From a virus, in IMG/VR virus record IMGVR_UViG_3300049847_000195, positions 1-23,810 of that record: a DNA stretch of 23,810 nt; one strand, 5' to 3'. The notes under the pieces are model-generated. The model was not told the DNA's origin and did not search any database. It saw only the letters and a list, made by a program, of their open reading frames with translations. Shown here piece by piece: positions 6,507 to 15,853 of this stretch. Position numbers and translations under genes: made by a program. Within the stretch, counting starts at the first letter, position 1. Every line of letters begins with the position of its first letter.

Positions 6507-8504
6507 TTAGGCGGCCCCCACGGAGGCGGCTGCCTTGTTGCCTAGACTGCCCCCGGCGGAGCGTCCCGGCAAGGGGGTAGCCTTCGGTTTCGCAGCGTTC
6601 GCGGTCCCGCCGGTCGCTTGGGTCGCCGACTGCATCGGTTTTGCCGGGGCCGGAGTCGCCTGCGGGCCACCGCCTCCGCTGGACTTCTGTGGACCGGAAA
6701 CCGTCCCGTCGTCCTGCGCCTGACGTTCGGCAAACATGGCCAGCGCCTCGCTCTGGGCCATGATCGCGGCAACTTGGAGGTTCGCCATGACCCGCATCTC
6801 TTGGATCCCAGTCAGCTCGGCGGCGAGCCGGTGCCACAAGTCCCACTGGATGTAGGGCATCTGGACAATCAGGGGGGCAATCGTGATCGTGTAGTTCTGG
6901 ATGAACGTCATCTGGGCCAAAGCCACGGACTCCGACTTCCGGCGCATCGAGTACGCCTGGATTTCAAGGTCGAGCGAGTCGAACCAGTCGTAGTCCTCGG
7001 TCCCACCGAACACGTACGGCTGGGCGATGACCGGCTCACCCATCGGGTCCAACATCGGCTCGCCGTCCTCATCGCGCTGCTGGAGCTTCGACGTGTCCAT
7101 GCCGATCCGCATGGCCTCTTCGATCGAGATGGGCTGCGCGACGCCTCGGTCGTGGCAGAAGTACCACGCCGGGGTCATCAAGAGCTGGGACACCCCATCG
7201 CGCCAGTTTCGCTCCAAGCACGCCATACGCGCCCCGGACGCCTCGGACGCGAGCGCCGTCTCCGTGGCGGACCCCTCGCCGGTCACCGCGCCGCGCTGCA
7301 CGTCGCCCATGCCCAGCCCGCGATCGACCTTCTCCTTGGCGGTCTGGAGGTGGAGCATCATCTGGTTCGTGACGCCAGCGATCTCGAACGCCTCGGCTGC
7401 CCTGCCTTCGTATCCGGGCACCTCGAACACGTGGTCATGCTTCCCATTCTTGATCTTCTGCGCCAAGTCCTCGACCAGATCGTTGACGAGGATGAGCCGC
7501 TTGTAGTTCGCAGCCGCGTTGTCGGCCACGTCGTTCAGGCGGTTGAGGCGGCTGATCGCGCTGCGGATCGGCTGGATCGGAGACAGGAAGAACGGATCGT
7601 CACAGACGACGTGCGCGCCGATGAACGTGTACGGCCCCCAACGCGGCCCGAAGAACGGTCGCTCACGGATGATCTGCCCCTGAGTCTGACGGTCGCCACT
7701 GATCGTCATGGCGAGCGTGAACACCTTGCCGTGGTACAAGTCGCGTTCCTTCTCATCTTCGTCGGGCAGTTCCTTCTCCCAATCGATCTCGGCGTCGGCG
7801 ACCCACATCTCGCGGATCACGACCTCGTTGCGCGTCGGGTTTCCCGGCGACTGAGGCCGACCGACCTTTTGCAAGTCGGTGTCCACCGGGAGCGTCTGGA
7901 TGATGTCCATGTTCCAGCCGCCTTCGGGATCTTCCTTGGCGCGTCGGATCAGGTCGTCCTTGTCGAGCACCTCGATGTGGCCCGCGTAGCGCATGTCCCA
8001 CGGCGACGTAGCCAACGGATCGCGGAACGCATGGCGGAACGACAGCCGCTTGATGTACGGTCGGTTCGGGATGCCCCTGCGCGTCGAGCCGTTGCTGTTT
8101 TTGAACTCAGCCTCGCCAAGCTCGGGCGCGGGACGCTCTGACGTGACGAACACCGCCCACGCGACGGCATAGTCCTGTACGCCCTGCATGAGCGGCTGGC
8201 GCACTTTCGTCGCCTTGATCCAGCGGTTCATGGCGACTTCGAGTGCGAGTACCTCGTCCTGCTTGGACACCATCGGCGACTCTAGCGACACGATCGGGCG
8301 GTCGAACGCCAGCATCGAGTCGAGGTACGTCATGAACTCGTGCTCGACGTTCTCAGGCGCAGGCGACGTACCAGTCTTGACGGCGCGGTCGGGGCCGACG
8401 CGACGCGCAAGAGACTCGTCTACGCCGCGCAGCTTACTGTCGCGCTCGCGTTCGGCGTACTCGCACTCTTCGAGGAGGTTCTGCGGTCTGGTGTCGATTG
8501 CCAT
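6507..8504 (-). CDS. Portal protein
   Basis: A 665-residue protein directly after TerL, size typical of podovirus portal (head-tail connector) subunits, which form the dodecameric ring for DNA entry and exit. The ATG at 8504 (MAIDTRPQNLLEE) is chosen because the upstream open frame overlaps TerL and reads as Arg/Ser-rich antisense-like noise. Features include helical N-terminus, beta-rich wing region (residues about 130-240, ending in EVVIREMWVADAEIDWE), a stem/clip-like region with PIQPIRSAISRLNRLNDVADNAAANYKR near residue 330, the QRGAVTGEGSATETALASEASGARM helix common to portals, and helices near 540-590. The last 80 residues are Gly/Pro/Ala/Lys-rich and likely disordered. It is a strong match to the general portal pattern. 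Confidence 0.85.
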   Translation of the reverse strand: MAIDTRPQNLLEECEYAERERDSKLRGVDESLARRVGPDRAVKTGTSPAPENVEHEFMTYLDSMLAFDRPIVSLESPMVSKQDEVLALEVAMNRWIKATKVRQPLMQGVQDYAVAWAVFVTSERPAPELGEAEFKNSNGSTRRGIPNRPYIKRLSFRHAFRDPLATSPWDMRYAGHIEVLDKDDLIRRAKEDPEGGWNMDIIQTLPVDTDLQKVGRPQSPGNPTRNEVVIREMWVADAEIDWEKELPDEDEKERDLYHGKVFTLAMTISGDRQTQGQIIRERPFFGPRWGPYTFIGAHVVCDDPFFLSPIQPIRSAISRLNRLNDVADNAAANYKRLILVNDLVEDLAQKIKNGKHDHVFEVPGYEGRAAEAFEIAGVTNQMMLHLQTAKEKVDRGLGMGDVQRGAVTGEGSATETALASEASGARMACLERNWRDGVSQLLMTPAWYFCHDRGVAQPISIEEAMRIGMDTSKLQQRDEDGEPMLDPMGEPVIAQPYVFGGTEDYDWFDSLDLEIQAYSMRRKSESVALAQMTFIQNYTITIAPLIVQMPYIQWDLWHRLAAELTGIQEMRVMANLQVAAIMAQSEALAMFAERQAQDDGTVSGPQKSSGGGGPQATPAPAKPMQSATQATGGTANAAKPKATPLPGRSAGGSLGNKAAASVGAA

Positions 8505-8520
8505 GTGTTCGTTTTTGTTA

Positions 8521-10047
8521 TCAACCCATTTGGGCGATGCGGGTGCCCGAAGCCCACATACGGTGCCCGACCGTACCGGGAGGGTACGGGTTCTTGTTCT
8601 TGCGCTTCGGCGCGTTGCGTTTGAAGTTGAACATCGCCGCATACCGCGCCGCGTCGAGTCCGTCGTGCGGGATCGAGTCGTCCCACTTCTCCTTGATCGG
8701 GCGACCGTCGGCGGTCTTGAGCCACACAAGGTTCTGGATCTCATCGACCGTGCAGACAGAATGACCACGCTCGGCACTGAGCAGCGGGTCGCGTCCGTTG
8801 CGGAGCGCGTCATCGACGAAGTACATCTTCGCCTTGCCATGCCGGTCCTCGCGGAAACACTCCGACCCGCACTTCTCCGAGTGCCGATCACGAGTAAGCG
8901 CGGACTTCATCTCTTGGATACCGCCCTCGTGGTCGTTGTTCGCCTCGATGGCGATGCGCGACACCTTGCCGCCCTTGAACCGAGAGAGCCGATCGTTGAA
9001 CTGCACGCGCAAGTCAGCTCGCGCAGGGTCGCAGACGTACGCGACTGGACGGAACTCGGCGTATAGCTTGACCGCTTCTTCGGCCCAGAAGTCGATCGTC
9101 TGCTGGGTGCGGTACGTCTCGTGCACGAGGTACATCGCCCCGCGCGCATCGACGCCCCACATCTGGATGACACCAGCGTTGCGGAACCCCCAGTCAACCG
9201 AGCCGAAGTAATATTCGATCGTCGGCAAGTCGGCGCGGCGGATGACGTGATAACTCGGATCGAACTCGTCGTACACGAGTCCCTCCTCCGTACACCACTT
9301 GCCGAGATACAGCCGCTCGCGCCGTGCTCCGGTGTTGGCGTCGAGCTTCGCCATGTACCGCGCGCCGTCCTCGGTCCACTCACCCTTCTCTTCGTTCCAG
9401 TACGTCGGGTTGTCGGTGTGCTTAGTGATGAGCCGCAGCCGCTTGATCGGGCGCGTCGTCTTCTCCGACTTCGTTTCCGGCATGAACCGTTGGTTCAGGA
9501 AGTGGCCCGCGTACGACGGGTTGCAGTCGATCAACATGCAACTGTACGGACTCACCCGAGCGCCGCCGGGACGCAATCGACTGAACAGCGTCTCGTACGC
9601 TGCGACCGTGACCTCGGTGCCTTCGTTGAGCCACACGAGATCCCATGCGGTCGATTTGATCTTCTCCTCGTCCGTGATCCCGACGCACACGACGCGCGAC
9701 GCATTCGCATGGCCGACGACGTACGGGTACTGATAGAACGCCCGCTGCGTCCGGTCGCGTCCTTCGCATACCTCGGGCATGTGGTGTTTCAAGACCTCTT
9801 CCTCGTAGGTCTTCATGCACGACTCGCTCATCGTGTCGCGGTACTTGCGCACCATGAGCACTTGGATGCCGGGGTACATCAGGCACGCGCGGTGAATGAA
9901 CATCGCGTACGCGAGCGACTTGCCACCGCCAGCGACTCCCTCGAACAGTACCTCGTCGTACTCCTCAATCTTGTACTTGTAGAACAGCTCCCACGCCGCA
10001 CCACGCGGGCGGTAGACCTTCTGTTCGACTTCGGGGGAGGAGATCAC
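8521..10047 (-). CDS. terL: Terminase large subunit (ATPase and nuclease)
   Basis: A 508-residue packaging motor. The ATPase domain has Walker A GVAGGGKS at residues 37-44, a Walker B-like LVWLNE at 137-142 with Glu142 as likely catalytic base (the usual Asp is replaced by Asn141), and a coupling motif around MLIDCNPS (171-178). The nuclease domain (RNase H-like) has SVDWGF with Asp285, YVCDPARAD with Asp340 and HDGLDAARYA with Asp462/Asp465, the expected metal-binding triad. TerL cuts concatemers and pumps DNA through the portal. It starts at GTG 10047, overlapping the preceding TGA in a GTGA, and the portal follows 16 bases later. Confidence 0.92.
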   Translation of the reverse strand: MISSPEVEQKVYRPRGAAWELFYKYKIEEYDEVLFEGVAGGGKSLAYAMFIHRACLMYPGIQVLMVRKYRDTMSESCMKTYEEEVLKHHMPEVCEGRDRTQRAFYQYPYVVGHANASRVVCVGITDEEKIKSTAWDLVWLNEGTEVTVAAYETLFSRLRPGGARVSPYSCMLIDCNPSYAGHFLNQRFMPETKSEKTTRPIKRLRLITKHTDNPTYWNEEKGEWTEDGARYMAKLDANTGARRERLYLGKWCTEEGLVYDEFDPSYHVIRRADLPTIEYYFGSVDWGFRNAGVIQMWGVDARGAMYLVHETYRTQQTIDFWAEEAVKLYAEFRPVAYVCDPARADLRVQFNDRLSRFKGGKVSRIAIEANNDHEGGIQEMKSALTRDRHSEKCGSECFREDRHGKAKMYFVDDALRNGRDPLLSAERGHSVCTVDEIQNLVWLKTADGRPIKEKWDDSIPHDGLDAARYAAMFNFKRNAPKRKNKNPYPPGTVGHRMWASGTRIAQMG

Positions 10048-10439
10048 AGTAGTTCGCCGACCACCACGTCGTAGACCTGCACGTTGTTGCCTGACCCGAT
10101 CAAGGACACGATCTGGATGCGATACGTCTTGGCTCCTTGCAGCGCGTAGTCAGAAGGACTGAGGACGTAGCGGAAGTTGTAGCCACCAGAGTCGCCGAGC
10201 AGGTTCTCGGCGTCGTCGTGCTGGAGCGTGTCGAAGTACACAGTCGTCGGATCTACTGGTCCTTGCGAGTAAACCTCCGTCGCCTGCGTTGCCGATGTCA
10301 TGTCGAACACGTCGATGTTGACCGACGTTACCTGGGCCGCGAGCAGCGGCGTGCCACCTGCCGACTCGACGCGGGCGACCATAATGACCGGCTCGCCCTC
10401 CCAGACTTGGATGCGCTTGGCGATGAGACGTGTTGACAT
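10044..10439 (-). CDS. Unknown beta-rich protein upstream of TerL, 131 aa
   Basis: A 131-residue protein with alternating hydrophobic strands (EPVIMVARVESAGG, VTSVNIDVFDMT, TYRIQIVSLIGSG, VQVYDVVVGELL) that suggests a small immunoglobulin-like or beta-sandwich domain. It starts at ATG 10439, overlapping the stop of the giant appendage gene in TAATG, and its stop overlaps the TerL GTG, so three genes are translationally coupled. Similar small beta proteins occur just before TerL in environmental podovirus-like genomes. Function is unknown; a virion accessory role is likely from context. Confidence 0.62.
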   Translation of the reverse strand: MSTRLIAKRIQVWEGEPVIMVARVESAGGTPLLAAQVTSVNIDVFDMTSATQATEVYSQGPVDPTTVYFDTLQHDDAENLLGDSGGYNFRYVLSPSDYALQGAKTYRIQIVSLIGSGNNVQVYDVVVGELL

Positions 10440-13400
10440 TAGTTGATGACGGTGTACTGCTTGCCGTCTTGAAGCTCTTGGAACTCGGCTGGAGTCGCAA
10501 GGCCAACATTGGTGTGAGTGATCCGATTGGTCAAATTGACCTGCGTAGTAGGAGGCCAGTGCGAGTAGTTGTAGAGCGCATCGGTTCCTGCACCTGCGCC
10601 GGTGAACTGAACCAACCCGTTGTCGAACGCGCCGGTTTCCCAGAAGTCGAAAAGCTGCTTGTTGTTCGGGTTGTTGAACGTGAACGTATCAATCGTGATC
10701 GTCTGAACGCTTCGGAATTTGGCGAACTCAGAATGGTTGTTCGTGACGTTCGAGATGTAGTTTGTAACGTAGAACTCCTGGCATGAGTAGCCGTTCTCGT
10801 TGAGCCACATACCTTTCTCATTCGTATCGTCCTGAATCACGAAAGCCTGATCGGTCTGTCCTCCTTGCGCATTGGGAATCTCGTTGTGAGTGAACGTGTC
10901 CACGCGCACAACACCGAAGAAACCCCAGATCGACACGCAGCCTGCACTGTTACCTGCGCGGCCTGTACATCGAAGGATATTCAACGTCCCGCGCCCCGGC
11001 GGATACCCTGGACCAGTCGCACTGTGTTGCGACAGGTCGCCGCGAGCATCAACCTGAGTGAACGCGCGCTGGCTGAACGTCTTGAGTCCGTCAGGTGACG
11101 TACCGGCATGCGAGCAGTCGATGAAGAACGTATCGGATGGATTGATCTCGCCGTCGCTGTCCATGTAGCGCGCGTGCTCGTTCGACGGAGAGAACGTGCA
11201 TCGACGGATATCGCTTGTCGTCGGCGACTGCCCTCGAATGTGCCACTTCACTCCCCATCCGCCGTATGTCGTTGGATCGGACGACTCGAACACGCAGTCT
11301 GACAACCCCCAGACGCCTCCTCCTCCTGCGCCGCTCTGACCGGTAACAATAACTGCCGGAGCAACCTCCGTGCTCACAGGGTTGACGTACATGTTCTTGA
11401 AGAAGATGCCGTTGAACCCACCTTGAGCGTTGCCGAACGTCAGGTTCGTGATCCCCCAAGGTTGAGTCGAGACAAGCGCCATGACGCGGACACCAGTGAT
11501 CGGATACCGCTTCTCAACACTGTTGACCAGACCCTTCCAGTACGCAATCGAATTGGAAGGAGTGCCTGCATATGCGTTGCTAGCATCACCTCCGACTTCG
11601 ACACCTTGGTACAAGTAAGTACCAGAGTAGTAGAGCTTGATGCCTTGGATGTAGTTCGTCGTCGCTCCAACCCTGTAGATGTTTCCGAGCGGAACACCGG
11701 CCAACGATGTCGGGTCGCCTCCAGGCGTGATCGTCGCATCGCTCGTAGGCGGCGTACCTGTAAGAATGCGGATCTGGAAAGTTGACTTGCGCTCGTCGGC
11801 TCCCGTACTCGGGTTGTCGAGCGTGTAGACGATCTTCGTGACCATCCCGGTCCATGTTCCAGCAAGATCGCCGACCGTCTGCCCAGCAGAGATCGTCCCT
11901 TGCATTCCACTTAGAAGCGGATTGGTCAGATTTTGAAGCGCGAACCTACCGGCGATCGTGCGGTGTGATCCGTCCATCCTGATCTTGTCTCCAACCCTTG
12001 CCTGCCTGAGAGCATAGGCAAGATTCGGAGTTGAAGACGAATCGGTCTGCACCCGCGTCGTGAACAGTCCGGTCGGGCTGCTGATCTGCGTCGGGGTCAC
12101 GAGAATCGTGTACGCATCTTCGGCTGATGTGTAATCAACCGTTGGAGACGCATCAACCCAGACAACCTCCTGCGTCGTCGTTCTAGTCGATGCGCCGGTC
12201 CTAAGATTCGCCGGAACAGGCCCCATCATGTTGCGCGCAGTCCTCAACGTGTTGCCGGATGTGCCAACACTTGCGGCCCAGTTCGCACAGTAGCTATCAG
12301 TGGCCGCCGGTCCAGACAGCGGAGTGACGATGAACGCGATCGAACTGGTGTGTTCGCCTTCCTTGCTCCAACATCGAAGACGGAAGTAGTACTGAGTTCC
12401 TTCCGTCAGCCCGGTCAGATAGTCCGCATATCGCATCTCGCCCTGCGCTCCGGCTCCACCAGCAAGTTGCCCAGCAGGCGGCCCCCAGAACGAAACCCAA
12501 CGCGACTTATTACACGTTGCGATCGGAACAGTCGAGTTCGTGTCCCATTCCATTCGCATCCACATGCGCTGACCGTTGTGCTTGCAATAGAACCGCAAAC
12601 GCGCGGACTCGGCATCCATGAACGTCAAGTTCTGAGATGTCTGATTCTGAACAATGGCGACAGGGAAGTTTGCATTCGGCACCGGCACCGGCAAATCCAC
12701 CTGCGCCACAGCCGGATACGCGAAGATCGGAACCGCCGTCGCGTTGACCGCCTTGATCCGCCACTTCCACTGTGAGTAGATCGTCGCGCTCACGGGAACC
12801 GTAGGCGCAGGAATGAAGTCCGAGTGGTCCCCGATGCTCCATTGCTTCGTCGTGTCGGTGATCGTCTGCACCGTGCGCGAGACTGTCGTACCGCCTCCGA
12901 GCGTGTCCGACGCTGGGCAGTACTCGAACGTGATGTCGGTGTCCGAGCCGTTCGTCTGGACTGCACCTTCCATGTCGAAGTGGTGAGGAGTCAGGTTCTT
13001 GACGCTCTTGCATGTCAGAATCGGATTGGGGCTCGACGAGCCACCCGTTGTCGAGTTGCTTCCTTCGGCGGCGGCGATGTTCGACTGACCGATAGCGTTG
13101 CGGACTTTTGCGCGACAGTAGTACGTCGTGCTAGGAACAAGCGGAGGATATCCCGGTCCACCGAGCTGCACCGTGACCGGATACGTCCCGGCGACCTGAC
13201 CGACGTTCTGCTCGGCCATCACCACGTCGTATCCAGACCCGCTCGCCTGCATCGTGGTCCCGTACTCGAACCAGACGTACACGTCTCCGCCGCCCGTAGG
13301 CGCTGGAATCGTGACCGATGCAGTCGCTTGGATCGTGGTCGGCGTCGGGTTTGCAAGCACGGCGTTGCCGATCGTAGGCGCAACCACACTCGCCGTCGTG

Positions 13401-15355
13401 ATCGGGCCGTAGGTCGCCGAGTACGACGTGATCGGCCCGACGTTGTGGACCATCTTGACGCGCAGCCAGTACTGCGTCGCCGCCGTCAAGCCGGTGATCG
13501 TCGCCTGCGTCAGAGCGACCACGCTCGTACCGGCTCCGGTCGTCTCGATCGCAGTCTGTCCAGCGATTGCCGTGAATGCAGGCGTCGATGACGCTTGGAA
13601 CCGACAGTCCGTTGCTTCGCCGTTCGGGTTCACCGTCCCATCGCAGCGCAGCGACGTTGCAAGCGGCGACGTAGCGAGCGTCAGCACTCCGATCGCAGCC
13701 GGTGTGCCCGGAGCGGCGTTCGTCAGCACCGTGCGCGTCGTACCGTAGATCACATCCGGCGACCCAGAGTTCACCGCGCACAAGCGGAAGTTGTACGTCG
13801 TATTCGCCGAGAGCCCACTGATGGACTCCGACTCCGTGCGCGTACCAGCAAGACCCGTCAGCCCGTAGTCTTGAAACCTCGCCGTCGTGAACTTCTTGTC
13901 CTGACCAGTGACCCAATATTCGAAGTAGTGCACGGTCGGGATCACCGAATCCGCGATCGTTCCACTCACCGTCGCAGACGTGTTCGTGATATTCGTCGCA
14001 GGCGTCGTCGTCGTCACACCAACGACAACCTCGGTCGATCCACCCTGCGACTTGAACTGGATAACCTGACCAACGACCGAACCGTTGGCGTTGGTCGCCG
14101 TCATCCGGTAGTTGTAGAGGACGAACGGCTGGAGATTGCCTGCGAACCCAGGGAAGTCCACTTGCGACGTGCCGCTGCTCGTCGTCAGCGACGCGACCGT
14201 GTGCACGACACTCGGCAAGTCCTCGCGCCACCACTCGAACGATACAGTGGTCAACGCACCGCCTGGATTTACCAGCGCGTGCAGCGTCGCATTGAACGAG
14301 TTGATCTTATCCGGCAACGCCGTGTTGCCCGTCGGAAACGATCCCGCGCCGATCGTCGCAAACGTCTGGTCCGCACCAGTCGAGTTACCGATCGCGTTCA
14401 CCACGACCGCGCGCGTGTGGTACGTCTGACTCGCACTCAGACCGACGATCGGAATGACGAACGACGTACTGCCTGCGAGCACGTTGACCTGGAACGGATT
14501 GCCCGGCAACCCGTAGTTCGTGTCCAACCCAACCTGCACGACCACGGTGCAGTCAAGGTCGCCCGTGTCGTACGCGACCGTCGCCGTCGCTGTCGTCGCC
14601 GTGATGTTCGATACCGTCAGCACGCCAACCGTCGGCGCTGACGTGTCCGCGAGCGTGACGAAGCCAAGCAGATTCCCGTTCGTCGTCTGCCCCGCCGTGT
14701 TCGTCGCAACGATCCGCGTGAAGTACCCGCTCGACGCAACGAGGTCGGTCACTACAACGGCAACCTGCACCTGCGCCGAGCCGCTCCCGCAGTCAACCGC
14801 AGCCGTCGTGTGCTCGACGCCATCCGGCCCGAAGTAAGTGAACACCGCGCTCGTGCTCGTCCCCTGCGGGTTCACCGCGCCATGCAGCGTCGCGCTCGTC
14901 GAGCCGATGTTGTCCGCAGGTCTCGTCACCGCGACGGGAGGTGTGCTCGACGCAACCGGCGTAGTGAACAGCACCAAGTCGCCGCTCACCACCTGCGACG
15001 TGAACGGCCCGTCCGTGTGGAACACCGACGCTGTGACCTCGTACGCCTTGTTGAGCTGCAAGCCCACCACGTCGAACGTCACCGACGACACCGGAGTACT
15101 CGCCGACACGATCACCGTGCCAGTCACCGAAGCCTGAGCGGTCCCGGTCAACCGGTACGTCCAAAACACCCCGGTCGGATACCCGTTCGTCGTGACCGTG
15201 GCTTGGAACGTCGCATACGCCGTCGCCGGACCCGCTCCGACCGTGACCGCGCCCGTCACGACCTCGGGCCGCTTGGGGTTCGATGCGCCCGCCGCCGAAC
15301 CACCACCCGACGCTGCCGTAACGTAGAAGCCCGAAGCTGCCGCTCGACTCGTCAT
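10439..15355 (-). CDS. Giant modular protein: about nine FN3-like modules plus beta-helix
   Basis: A 1638-residue protein, best start ATG 15355 (AAGG 5 bases upstream; a GTG 18 bases earlier has no ribosome binding site). Residues about 30-1010 hold roughly nine fibronectin-III/Ig-like modules of about 100 residues. Several show the signature seen in bacterial surface FN3-like repeats: NPQG, NPGG and NPNG followed by FxY, then TYxxRxxxxNxxG near the module end. From about residue 1110, LAYALRQARVGDKIRMDG has the typical opening of right-handed parallel beta-helix (pectate-lyase-like) folds, and the rest to about 1600 is short repeating strands. This is the layout of a tail appendage or tailspike that binds or trims host surface glycans. 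No catalytic site can be assigned. No signal peptide. Confidence 0.75.
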   Translation of the reverse strand: MTSRAAASGFYVTAASGGGSAAGASNPKRPEVVTGAVTVGAGPATAYATFQATVTTNGYPTGVFWTYRLTGTAQASVTGTVIVSASTPVSSVTFDVVGLQLNKAYEVTASVFHTDGPFTSQVVSGDLVLFTTPVASSTPPVAVTRPADNIGSTSATLHGAVNPQGTSTSAVFTYFGPDGVEHTTAAVDCGSGSAQVQVAVVVTDLVASSGYFTRIVATNTAGQTTNGNLLGFVTLADTSAPTVGVLTVSNITATTATATVAYDTGDLDCTVVVQVGLDTNYGLPGNPFQVNVLAGSTSFVIPIVGLSASQTYHTRAVVVNAIGNSTGADQTFATIGAGSFPTGNTALPDKINSFNATLHALVNPGGALTTVSFEWWREDLPSVVHTVASLTTSSGTSQVDFPGFAGNLQPFVLYNYRMTATNANGSVVGQVIQFKSQGGSTEVVVGVTTTTPATNITNTSATVSGTIADSVIPTVHYFEYWVTGQDKKFTTARFQDYGLTGLAGTRTESESISGLSANTTYNFRLCAVNSGSPDVIYGTTRTVLTNAAPGTPAAIGVLTLATSPLATSLRCDGTVNPNGEATDCRFQASSTPAFTAIAGQTAIETTGAGTSVVALTQATITGLTAATQYWLRVKMVHNVGPITSYSATYGPITTASVVAPTIGNAVLANPTPTTIQATASVTIPAPTGGGDVYVWFEYGTTMQASGSGYDVVMAEQNVGQVAGTYPVTVQLGGPGYPPLVPSTTYYCRAKVRNAIGQSNIAAAEGSNSTTGGSSSPNPILTCKSVKNLTPHHFDMEGAVQTNGSDTDITFEYCPASDTLGGGTTVSRTVQTITDTTKQWSIGDHSDFIPAPTVPVSATIYSQWKWRIKAVNATAVPIFAYPAVAQVDLPVPVPNANFPVAIVQNQTSQNLTFMDAESARLRFYCKHNGQRMWMRMEWDTNSTVPIATCNKSRWVSFWGPPAGQLAGGAGAQGEMRYADYLTGLTEGTQYYFRLRCWSKEGEHTSSIAFIVTPLSGPAATDSYCANWAASVGTSGNTLRTARNMMGPVPANLRTGASTRTTTQEVVWVDASPTVDYTSAEDAYTILVTPTQISSPTGLFTTRVQTDSSSTPNLAYALRQARVGDKIRMDGSHRTIAGRFALQNLTNPLLSGMQGTISAGQTVGDLAGTWTGMVTKIVYTLDNPSTGADERKSTFQIRILTGTPPTSDATITPGGDPTSLAGVPLGNIYRVGATTNYIQGIKLYYSGTYLYQGVEVGGDASNAYAGTPSNSIAYWKGLVNSVEKRYPITGVRVMALVSTQPWGITNLTFGNAQGGFNGIFFKNMYVNPVSTEVAPAVIVTGQSGAGGGGVWGLSDCVFESSDPTTYGGWGVKWHIRGQSPTTSDIRRCTFSPSNEHARYMDSDGEINPSDTFFIDCSHAGTSPDGLKTFSQRAFTQVDARGDLSQHSATGPGYPPGRGTLNILRCTGRAGNSAGCVSIWGFFGVVRVDTFTHNEIPNAQGGQTDQAFVIQDDTNEKGMWLNENGYSCQEFYVTNYISNVTNNHSEFAKFRSVQTITIDTFTFNNPNNKQLFDFWETGAFDNGLVQFTGAGAGTDALYNYSHWPPTTQVNLTNRITHTNVGLATPAEFQELQDGKQYTVIN

Positions 15356-15366
15356 GCGCCTTATGC

Positions 15367-15382
15367 CTACCACGGATGGTAG
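15367..15382 (-). promoter_or_regulatory. Short hairpin before the giant gene
   Basis: CTACCA (15367-15372) and TGGTAG (15377-15382) form a 6-bp stem with a 4-base loop, 11 bases upstream of the ATG at 15355. It lies in the 62-base gap after the zinc-ribbon gene. It leaves the AAGG ribosome binding site free. It may be an RNA element, or the palindromic CTACC/GGTAG core may be a protein site like those in other gaps of this window. Confidence 0.3.
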
Positions 15383-15417
15383 CTTGGCGCAACGGCAATA
15401 CCAGACCTAGTGGAGGC

Positions 15418-15627
15418 CTAGTAGCTGTCCAACCCCGCCTCGACCAGCGCCCGCTTGAGCCAGTTCGCCCTCGCCTTGCGCTTGGCCGCCATCACGAACA
15501 TGGCCGACCGGCCGCACTTGGTACAGGTCTGACCAGGAACAGGCATGTCCCGACGCGCGGGCTTCTTCTCGACCATCCGTTCCACGATCTGCCCGCACTC
15601 GTCGCAGCGCAACCGTAGCCAGACCAT
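15418..15627 (-). CDS. Small zinc-ribbon protein, 69 aa
   Basis: A 69-residue protein with two CxxC knuckles, C8/C11 (RCDECG) and C35/C38 (CTKCG), 23 residues apart, the layout of a treble-clef or zinc-ribbon fold. The C-terminus is basic and helical (KRKARANWLKRALVEAG), compatible with nucleic-acid or protein binding. The ATG at 15627 has a strong ribosome binding site (GGAGGGTGAG). It follows the 73-aa gene by 4 bases and precedes the giant appendage gene. The zinc fold is clear from spacing; the target is unknown. Confidence 0.72.
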   Translation of the reverse strand: MVWLRLRCDECGQIVERMVEKKPARRDMPVPGQTCTKCGRSAMFVMAAKRKARANWLKRALVEAGLDSY

Positions 15628-15631
15628 GACC

Positions 15632-15853
15632 TCACCCTCCAGATGACCTGTCCTTGAGTCCCGTCAACATCGCCGCCACGCCCTCGATCCTACCCAACGC
15701 ACGCTCCGCTGCGCTACGGTCCTCAGTCCCAGCCGGGACGTACTTCGCCACCAGCCCCTCAAGCCCGTCCAGCTTCACCGGCTGACCGGCGCGGAACACC
15801 TCCTTACCGCTGACGGTTTCCATCAGCTCGGATGCGGCGCGTTCGAAGTTCAT
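15632..15853 (-). CDS. Unknown small helical protein, 73 aa
   Basis: A 73-residue protein predicted to be mostly helical (FERAASELMETVSG, then SAAERALGRIEGVAAMLTGLKD). Its ATG overlaps the TGA of the upstream gene in an ATGA, showing coupled translation. No cysteines, motif or membrane segment is seen. It is encoded in the leftward small-gene run before the appendage gene. Function is not recognised. Confidence 0.6.
   Translation of the reverse strand: MNFERAASELMETVSGKEVFRAGQPVKLDGLEGLVAKYVPAGTEDRSAAERALGRIEGVAAMLTGLKDRSSGG

Noticed and set aside
6618-8141. A 507-codon open frame on the plus strand
   Set aside because: Antisense shadow of the portal gene, with the Arg/His/Leu-rich composition expected of a reverse frame.
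8505-8891. N-terminal extension of the portal frame to 8891
   Set aside because: The extra 129 residues overlap TerL and are Arg/Ser/Thr-rich noise; the ATG at 8504 starts a normal portal.
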